From NCBI GenBank assembly GCA_021204285.1, contig JAJPZP010000175.1:1-9643 (forward strand): DNA of 9,643 bases, given 5' to 3'. Under the pieces are notes generated by a model, which did no database searches, was not told where the DNA came from, and saw only the letters and a list, made by a program, of their open reading frames with translations. This document shows, piece by piece, positions 1 through 4,673 of the stretch. The number at the start of each line of letters is the position of its first letter. Position 1 is the stretch's first letter. The DNA is from Lachnospiraceae bacterium. Lineage in GTDB: Bacteria; Bacillota; Clostridia; Lachnospirales; Lachnospiraceae. Made by a program: the position numbers and the translations under genes.

Positions 1-1
1 G

Positions 2-655
2 ATTTACAGTCTTCTGACTATTTATTTCAGAGCAAATCTGGTTGTGATTGGTATGGCCATCAATATTTTTGCAGAGGGAATTACAACGACGATGTACCGA
101 ACGATTTTCGGTATGTCCGAGGGTTCCTCAAAGGTGGCCGCATTTGACAAAGTCGGGCCGCTGCTTCTTCCTGTCTATATTGGACTGGTTCTTGTCGCGG
201 TAGTACATGTGATTTTTGGCAGGACAAAGATTGGTCTGAAGATAAAGGGAGCGGGAGAGTACCCGCAGGCGCTCGACTCGATGGGGATCAGCGTCAATCG
301 TGTGCGTTGGCTCAGTGTGATCATCGGTTCGGCGATCATTGGTTTTGGTGGTGCGTTTCTGTCGATTGGTGAGCTGTCGTTCTTTACAGAGAATATGGTT
401 TCCGGACGTGGGTATATCGCTCTGGCTGCCGTTATCTTCGGAAGATATACGCCAATCGGTGTTCTGCTCGCGGTGTTGCTTTTTGGAGCCGGCGAGGCTG
501 CCGTGTACCGTTTTTCAGCGATGGGACTTGGGATACCGTCACAGTTTATCCTGATGATACCTTATATTCTCACGCTGATTGTGGTCGCCTTTTTCGGACA
601 CAAAGGTGCGGGGCCGAAAGCGTTGGGAATTCCATTTTCCAAGGAAGAACAGTGA
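2..655 (+). CDS. BMP-type nucleoside/purine ABC transporter permease, C-terminal part (5' truncated)
   Basis: The frame is open from base 2, so the gene begins left of the window; the first ATG at 44 is internal. The visible 217 residues form several hydrophobic segments. They enclose a hydrophilic loop (KIKGAGEYPQALDSMGI) that matches the conserved cytoplasmic coupling loop of this permease family, usually seen as a RAVGENPxAA...GI pattern. Further on, SFFTENMVSGRGYIALAAVI and an IPSQFILMIPYILT segment are typical of the second permease (NupQ/YufQ-like, COG1079 type) of BMP-family importers. The protein would sit in the cytoplasmic membrane and form half of the translocation pore. It ends 88 bases before a substrate-binding lipoprotein gene on the same strand, with an ATPase after that, so it belongs to the left transporter. 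The family call is firm. The substrate (nucleoside, purine base or similar) is inferred from the family and from the nearby deaminase. Confidence 0.9.
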   Translation: MYSLLTIYFRANLVVIGMAINIFAEGITTTMYRTIFGMSEGSSKVAAFDKVGPLLLPVYIGLVLVAVVHVIFGRTKIGLKIKGAGEYPQALDSMGISVNRVRWLSVIIGSAIIGFGGAFLSIGELSFFTENMVSGRGYIALAAVIFGRYTPIGVLLAVLLFGAGEAAVYRFSAMGLGIPSQFILMIPYILTLIVVAFFGHKGAGPKALGIPFSKEEQ

Positions 656-671
656 TTTCTGGGATATAGAT

Positions 672-694
672 CTGCGGCCTGTGCCTGCAGTTTT
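672..694 (+). other. Intergenic hairpin with short T-run between permease and binding-protein genes
   Basis: CTGCGGC at 672-678 can pair with GCC-T-GCAG at 683-690, leaving one bulged T and a 4-nt loop. TTTT follows at 691-694. The short stem, the bulge and the brief T-run make it at best a weak or partial terminator. Hairpins in this position in ABC transporter operons often serve as RNA processing or stabilising sites that raise expression of the binding protein. That role is inference here. Confidence 0.4.
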
Positions 695-743
695 ATATAA
701 AACAGTAACCTGTAAACTTTTATGAAAGAAAGAAGGAGAAATT

Positions 744-1799
744 ATGAAAAAGGGATTTTTAACAAGAATGTTAGCTGGCGCACTGTCGGCGGCGATGGTT
801 CTGGCGATGGCTGGCTGTGGCTCTTCATCTTCGAGCAGTTCTACCTCAGATTCTGCTGAGGAGACGGAAGAAGAGGCAGAGGAGGTGAGCTCTGATATCA
901 AGGTGGCTCTGATCCTGCCGGGAACCGCGAATGATAAGGGCTGGAACCAGGAGGCCTACGATGGCCTGCTCGAGATCGAGGAAGCCGGAATCGAGACTGC
1001 TTACGCAGAGAGTGTGGCAGCTTCCGATTATGAGACAACGTTCCGTGCTTACGCAGATCAGGGTTATGATGTCATCATCGGCCATGGCTCCGAGTTTGAA
1101 GATGCGGCGTCCAAGGTGGCGGAGGAGTATCCGGATCTGTATTTTGGCTGCACGAGTTCCGATATCTATGCGGAACCGAACCTCTTCTCATTACAGAACC
1201 TGAACAATGAGCAGGGATTTATTGCCGGCGTTGTCGCAGCGCTTGCGACGGAGACCGGGATCGTGGCGGCGATCGGTGGTATGGAAGTTCCTTCCATCCA
1301 GAGCTATATTCTCGGCTTTGAGCAGGGTGTTGCGTACGTAGACAACGGTACGACCGCATTGACCTGCTATGTCGGAACCTTTGACGATGCAACGAAGGTG
1401 AAGGAGCAGGCGCTGGCCTATGTCGAGCAGGGTGCGGATATCGTCACACATGACGCGGATGAGGCCGGACTCGGACTGTTTGAGGCGATTGCGGAAACAC
1501 CGGACGGCGTATATGCGATCGGTGCTGTGAAGGATCAGTATGAGGAGTGCCCGGATAAGGTTCTGACCAGTGCGACGAACGCGATTGGCTCCGCTATGGC
1601 GAAAGTTGTGGAAGATTACGCGAATGGAACGGACATCGAGGCAATCTGCTACAAATATGGCATTGCCGCAGGCGTGATCGGACTCGCGGACTGGCACAAC
1701 TGCGCGGATGTCCTGACCGATGAGGAGAAGGCGTATGTGGATGAGGTTATGGAAATGATCGCGAACGGCGATATTGTTGTGGAGAGCGCTCAGAATTAA
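744..1799 (+). CDS. BMP-family substrate-binding lipoprotein (left transporter)
   Basis: A 351-residue binding protein of the BMP/PnrA family (periplasmic-binding-protein fold, PF02608 type). It would capture the ligand outside the membrane and hand it to the permeases. It starts with a lipoprotein signal peptide: basic MKK, a hydrophobic core, and lipobox AMAGC with the lipidated Cys at residue 25. Residues 26-50 are a serine run followed by a Glu-rich tether. The folded domain opens with KVALILPG and the family motif NDKGWN (63-68), where Trp67 is in the usual aromatic position. HGSEF (114-118) and NNEQGFIAG (154-162) are further family marks. AAGGAG at 733-738, five bases before the ATG, supports the start. 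An unusual point is THDADEAGLG at 235-244, where family members usually have a Gly-rich GGxG segment; this may alter ligand choice. The permease lies upstream and an ATPase 68 bases downstream. Confidence 0.93.
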   Translation: MKKGFLTRMLAGALSAAMVLAMAGCGSSSSSSSTSDSAEETEEEAEEVSSDIKVALILPGTANDKGWNQEAYDGLLEIEEAGIETAYAESVAASDYETTFRAYADQGYDVIIGHGSEFEDAASKVAEEYPDLYFGCTSSDIYAEPNLFSLQNLNNEQGFIAGVVAALATETGIVAAIGGMEVPSIQSYILGFEQGVAYVDNGTTALTCYVGTFDDATKVKEQALAYVEQGADIVTHDADEAGLGLFEAIAETPDGVYAIGAVKDQYEECPDKVLTSATNAIGSAMAKVVEDYANGTDIEAICYKYGIAAGVIGLADWHNCADVLTDEEKAYVDEVMEMIANGDIVVESAQN

Positions 1800-1808
1800 G
1801 CGTGATAA

Positions 1809-1837
1809 ACAGGATACAGGATTTTCCTGTATCCTGT
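1809..1837 (+). other. Perfect 13-bp intergenic stem-loop, no U-tract
   Basis: ACAGGATACAGGA (1809-1821) and TCCTGTATCCTGT (1825-1837) are exact inverted repeats around a TTT loop. The hairpin begins ten bases after the binding-protein stop codon. The following bases are CTGTAAAAGG, so there is no T-run for intrinsic termination. The placement resembles stabilising or processing hairpins that protect the 3' end of binding-protein mRNA in other ABC operons and give more binding protein than ATPase. The structure is plain in the sequence; the function is inferred. Confidence 0.7.
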
Positions 1838-1867
1838 CTGTAAAAGGGGAAGGGTACGGTTCAGATT

Positions 1868-3379
1868 ATGGCATACGCGCTGGAGTTAAAGCATATCACA
1901 AAAGCATTCGGAGATTTCTATGCGAATAAGGATATCAACCTTTCGATTGAGGAGGGAATGGTATACAGCCTTCTTGGGGAAAACGGAGCAGGAAAAAGTA
2001 CGCTGATGAATGTGCTTTATGGCCTGTTACAGCCGACAGAGGGCGAAATTCTGATCGATGGGAAGGCAGTTAAGATTCACTCCCCGAAGGACGCCATACG
2101 CCAGGGAATTGGTATGGTTCATCAGCATTTTATGCTGATACCGACGCTCACAGTAGCGGAGAATATTGTGCTTGCTACGGATGAGCGGAAAAACCCTTTC
2201 TTTGATAAAAAAGGCGTGATTGATGAAGTCAGAAAGATCTGTGATAAATACGGCTTTGTCATTGATCCTTCCCTGAAGGTGTCGGAGCTCACGGTAGGGC
2301 AGCAGCAGAAAGTTGAGATTGTAAAGGCAATCTACCATGACTGCCATTTCCTGATCCTGGACGAGCCAACCGCTGTGCTCACGCCGCGTGAGACCGAGGA
2401 GCTCTACACGATCATTGAACAGTTTCGGGCTGAAAAGAAGTCGGTTATTTTTATTTCGCATAAGCTTCATGAGGTTATGCATGTCAGCGATCGGATCAGT
2501 GTGCTGCGCGGCGGCGAGCTGGTGGCGGATTTTGAAAAGACGGAGACGAATGAACAGGAGCGGGCGTCCTGCATGGTCGGAAAGGATGTGAGCTTCACCG
2601 TTGCCAAGGATGAGGCGGAGCCGGGAGATACCGTGCTTACAGTGGATCGTCTGGTTGTGAAGGGCGTAAAGGGAAATCGAAAGGTGAATGAACTGAGTCT
2701 TACTGTTCACGCCGGGGAAATCTACGGTATCGCGGGTGTGGACGGAAACGGGCAGACGGAGCTGATCGAAGCGATCACCTGTCTTCGTAAGGCCGAGTCC
2801 GGAAACATCACAATTCTTGGAGAGAATACGACCAATCAGGATTCCGGAAAAGTGCTGGCACAGGGTGTCTCCCATATACCGGAGGATCGGCAGCATATGG
2901 GCATTCTCATGAACCGGAGCCTTATGGACAACCTGATTCTCTATGATGTGGACAAAAAGGACTATCACAAAGGCCTGTTTGTCGACTGGAAAAAGGCGGA
3001 GGAGCATGCAAACGAGACGGTTCAGAAGTATGATATAAAAATGACGGACATGCATGCCAACATCAGCGCCCTCTCGGGAGGAAACCAGCAGAAGGCGGTT
3101 GTCGCGCGGGAACTCGAAAAGAAGCCGCGCCTCCTGCTGGCTGTGCATCCGACCAGAGGAGTCGATATCGGCGCGATTGAGTTTATCCACAGTGAGATCG
3201 TGAAGGCGCGCGATGAGGGCTGCGCGGTTCTGCTCATCTCCACTGAGCTGGATGAGATTATGTCCCTGAGCGACCGGATCGGTGTCATCTTCGAGGGCAG
3301 TATTCTCGGAGAGATGGACCAGAAGAATGCAACGATTGAGAAAATCGGCATGTACATGGCCGGAATGAAGGATGAGTAA
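1868..3379 (+). CDS. BMP-type ABC transporter ATP-binding protein, two ABC domains (left transporter)
   Basis: A 503-residue fused ATPase of the NupO/YufO (RbsA-like) kind that would power the left importer on the cytoplasmic face. Domain 1 is complete: Walker A GENGAGKST (37-45), Q-loop MVHQHFML (83-90), signature LTVGQQQ (141-147), Walker B LILDEP (162-167) and switch His198. Domain 2 is degenerate, as is usual in this family. GVDGNGQTEL (290-299) replaces Walker A and lacks GKS/T, the signature LSGGNQQK (402-409) is kept, and VHPTRGVD (426-433) stands where Walker B would have Asp-Glu. ATP hydrolysis is therefore expected mainly at one composite site. The start is the only reasonable ATG after an in-frame stop at 1841. 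Its purine-rich Shine-Dalgarno candidate (1846-1854) ends 13 bases upstream, longer than usual, which together with the preceding hairpin suggests lower expression than the binding protein. It converges with the regulator gene. Confidence 0.95.
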   Translation: MAYALELKHITKAFGDFYANKDINLSIEEGMVYSLLGENGAGKSTLMNVLYGLLQPTEGEILIDGKAVKIHSPKDAIRQGIGMVHQHFMLIPTLTVAENIVLATDERKNPFFDKKGVIDEVRKICDKYGFVIDPSLKVSELTVGQQQKVEIVKAIYHDCHFLILDEPTAVLTPRETEELYTIIEQFRAEKKSVIFISHKLHEVMHVSDRISVLRGGELVADFEKTETNEQERASCMVGKDVSFTVAKDEAEPGDTVLTVDRLVVKGVKGNRKVNELSLTVHAGEIYGIAGVDGNGQTELIEAITCLRKAESGNITILGENTTNQDSGKVLAQGVSHIPEDRQHMGILMNRSLMDNLILYDVDKKDYHKGLFVDWKKAEEHANETVQKYDIKMTDMHANISALSGGNQQKAVVARELEKKPRLLLAVHPTRGVDIGAIEFIHSEIVKARDEGCAVLLISTELDEIMSLSDRIGVIFEGSILGEMDQKNATIEKIGMYMAGMKDE

Positions 3380-3418
3380 TATGCTTTCAGGCCTTTGCTG
3401 CTTTTGAAATGGTGACAG

Positions 3419-4405
3419 TTATGTGGAAGCACGTTGAATGATATACGGTTCGAGAACCGTAACGGGCTCAAATGTCTCTTCCATGATTTTTGCCATAATC
3501 TTTCTGGCACTCTCAATGCCCAGATTGTAGTTCTGCAGATTTATGCAGGAGAGTGCCGGCGTCGTGATTTCACTCGCGACAGAATTACCAAAGCCGAGGA
3601 CGGAAATATCATCCGGTATCCGGTATCCGCGGTATTGAAGGGAACGTGAGAGCTTGGACGCCATCAACTCATTTAATACGAAGAGACCATCGTAATTTCC
3701 ATCTTCGATCATTTTAAGACAGGATTCCGAGGGATCAGCGTCCAGCGGAGAAGAGATAATTCCGGGAGCGGCCAGTCCTGCCTTTTTCAGCGGCTCTGAA
3801 AAGGATTCTACATGCATCCGGTACAGACCTGAATTTTCAGAGAGAGAGTGCACAAGTCCAAGACGGGTTCTGCCCTTTTCAAGCAGGTGAGAGGCCGCAA
3901 GCTTTCCGCAGAGAGCAAAGTCAGGATAGACAAGCGGAATACCCTGATAAGGAAGCGGACGGTTTGCATAGACGACAGGAACTCCCACATCAAGCAGGAT
4001 ATCCAGTGATTTGTAAAAACGCTCATCAAAAGAGAGAGAGACGAAGATGGCGCCTGCAATGCGGTTTTCCTGCAGTGATTTCAGAATTTCTTCGTCATCT
4101 TTCCGGATATAATCCACCTCGAAAATAAAGAGATTATAATCATATCCGGAGAGTACGGAACTGATTCCGGATGTAATTTCAGCATAATAAAGTGCGTGAA
4201 TATTGGGTATGACAACGGCTACATTGTTTGTGCGGTTGGCTTTGAGCGACTGTGCCACTATATTCGGCACATAATTCAGCTCTCGAATGGCCTCCTGTAT
4301 CTTCGCCTCCGTTTCCGGCTTGACGGAGAGCTTATGATTTAAGTAACGGGAAACGGTTGCTATGCTGACGTCGGCGTAGCGAGCTATATCTTTGATGGTG
4401 ACCAT
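3419..4405 (-). CDS. LacI-family transcriptional regulator
   Basis: A 328-residue LacI/GalR-type repressor. Residues 1-24 (MVTIKDIARYADVS..., then ATVSRYLNH) are the classic helix-turn-helix. YVPNIVAQSLKANRTN (45-60) is the hinge helix with the leucine (Leu54) that in this family intercalates at a central CpG. The rest is the sugar/purine-binding-type core, with a typical ISVLGFGNS segment near the C-terminus. The frame stays open upstream to an ATG at 4561, but I chose 4405. The protein then begins exactly at the helix-turn-helix, GGAGG (4412-4416 on the opposite strand) lies six bases before it, and a promoter ends just upstream. It is divergent from the deaminase operon and convergent with the left ATPase (39-base gap). 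By position it probably controls the deaminase-transporter operon, with a purine or a related metabolite as a plausible effector. The effector is inference. Confidence 0.93.
   Translation of the reverse strand: MVTIKDIARYADVSIATVSRYLNHKLSVKPETEAKIQEAIRELNYVPNIVAQSLKANRTNNVAVVIPNIHALYYAEITSGISSVLSGYDYNLFIFEVDYIRKDDEEILKSLQENRIAGAIFVSLSFDERFYKSLDILLDVGVPVVYANRPLPYQGIPLVYPDFALCGKLAASHLLEKGRTRLGLVHSLSENSGLYRMHVESFSEPLKKAGLAAPGIISSPLDADPSESCLKMIEDGNYDGLFVLNELMASKLSRSLQYRGYRIPDDISVLGFGNSVASEITTPALSCINLQNYNLGIESARKIMAKIMEETFEPVTVLEPYIIQRAST
3444..3461. repeat. Inverted repeat inside the 3' end of the regulator gene
   Basis: TACGGTTC and GAACCGTA (8 bp each) flank a two-base centre. The element lies within the last codons of the regulator and 65 bases past the stop of the convergent left ATPase gene. 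No T-run follows on either strand. It could be a 3'-end stabilising hairpin for the left transcript, or simply reflect codons for VTVLEPY. Confidence 0.4.
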
Positions 4406-4411
4406 GTCTTG

Positions 4412-4416
4412 CCTCC
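4412..4416 (-). promoter_or_regulatory. Ribosome binding site of the LacI-family regulator
   Basis: On the - strand this reads GGAGG, with a six-base spacer to the ATG at 4405-4403. It decides the start in favour of the helix-turn-helix methionine over the upstream in-frame ATG at 4561. Confidence 0.8.
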
Positions 4417-4442
4417 GGAGTTCTCTATTTGTGTCAGATACC

Positions 4443-4471
4443 ATATTACAGGAAAGAGCCTCTTTTTTCAA
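4443..4471 (-). promoter_or_regulatory. Putative sigma-A promoter of the LacI-family regulator
   Basis: On the - strand TTGAAA (4471-4466) is followed by a 17-base spacer and TAATAT (4448-4443). The -35 matches consensus at five of six bases and the -10 at four of six, with ideal spacing. The start of transcription would fall near 4436, giving a leader of about 30 bases that carries the GGAGG site. The spacer contains a small inverted repeat (AAAGAG-C-CTCTTT on the + strand, 4453-4465). Confidence 0.55.
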
Positions 4472-4528
4472 GCTGGTCGATTTGCCTGTTGAATTTGCTG
4501 AATTCAGTCGAGTTCTTGGAAAATTTAC

Positions 4529-4557
4529 TTGACAGTAGCATGGATAAATGTTATGAT
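4529..4557 (+). promoter_or_regulatory. Strong extended -10 promoter facing the deaminase operon
   Basis: TTGACA (4529-4534) is a perfect -35. A 17-base spacer ends in TGT (4549-4551), giving a TGn extended -10 before TATGAT (4552-4557, five of six bases). The expected start of transcription is in the A-run 4560-4565, about 4563-4565. This is the best promoter in the window and sits 117 bases before the deaminase ATG. The transcript would run almost at once into the hairpin at 4572-4594 and then through the palindrome at 4612-4625. Confidence 0.8.
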
Positions 4558-4571
4558 TCAAAAAACTAAGG

Positions 4572-4603
4572 GCGGTTTCGATGCAGGAAACCGCATTTTT
4601 TTT
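4572..4603 (+). terminator. Intrinsic terminator in the deaminase leader (possible attenuator)
   Basis: GCGGTTTC (4572-4579) and GAAACCGC (4587-4594) form a perfect 8-bp stem with a seven-base loop (GATGCAG). One A and then eight T (4596-4603) follow, which is textbook intrinsic terminator form in the + direction. It lies between the divergent regulator and the deaminase, downstream of the strong promoter and upstream of the gene. It therefore cannot serve as a gene-end terminator for either neighbour. The natural reading is an attenuator that must be overcome for the operon to be expressed. The leader upstream of the stem is only about eight bases long, too short for an aptamer or T-box. Confidence 0.8.
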
Positions 4604-4611
4604 ACACAGAG

Positions 4612-4625
4612 GTTAAACGTTTAAC
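4612..4625 (+). promoter_or_regulatory. Putative LacI-family operator, perfect 14-bp palindrome
   Basis: GTTAAACGTTTAAC is an exact palindrome with a central CG, the arrangement LacI-family hinge helices bind. Its AAACGTTT core is the same as in known PurR operators. It lies about 48 bases downstream of the predicted start of transcription and 49 bases before the deaminase ATG, so bound repressor would act mainly as an elongation roadblock. The adjacent divergent LacI-family gene is the obvious candidate binder. The palindrome is seen directly; the pairing with the regulator is inferred. Confidence 0.7.
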
Positions 4626-4659
4626 AAAATCAAAAAAGAATTTGAAATGAATGAATATC

Positions 4660-4666
4660 AGGGGAG
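4660..4666 (+). promoter_or_regulatory. Ribosome binding site of the deaminase gene
   Basis: AGGGGAG sits seven bases before the ATG at 4674. The upstream in-frame ATG at 4647 has only AT-rich sequence before it (AAAAAAGAATTTGAA), so 4674 is the better start. Confidence 0.7.
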
Positions 4667-4673
4667 AACAGCG

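Noticed and set aside
691..702. AT palindrome TTTTATATAAAA before the left binding-protein gene
   Set aside because: Low-complexity AT sequence that partly overlaps the hairpin tail; no promoter with acceptable -35, spacing and -10 could be built around it.
2027..3190. Long open frame antisense to the left ATPase gene
   Set aside because: The predicted protein shows no recognisable domain, and the + strand frame is an unmistakable ABC ATPase with all motifs; the antisense frame is a by-product of its codon use.
4453..4465. Small inverted repeat in the spacer of the regulator promoter as an autoregulatory operator
   Set aside because: It has no CpG centre and no resemblance to the 14-bp palindrome; kept only as a remark in the promoter entry.
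4406..4561. Possible N-terminal extension of the LacI-family regulator to the in-frame ATG at 4561
   Set aside because: The extra 52 residues have no LacI-family counterpart, overlap the promoters of both directions, and lack a ribosome binding site; GGAGG precedes the methionine at 4405.
4647..4673. Upstream in-frame start for the deaminase at 4647
   Set aside because: It has no convincing Shine-Dalgarno sequence, while AGGGGAG lies seven bases before the ATG at 4674. It cannot be fully excluded.
4560..4673. Purine riboswitch in the deaminase leader
   Set aside because: The leader before the terminator is about eight bases, and none of the conserved purine-aptamer core segments are visible between 4420 and 4673.
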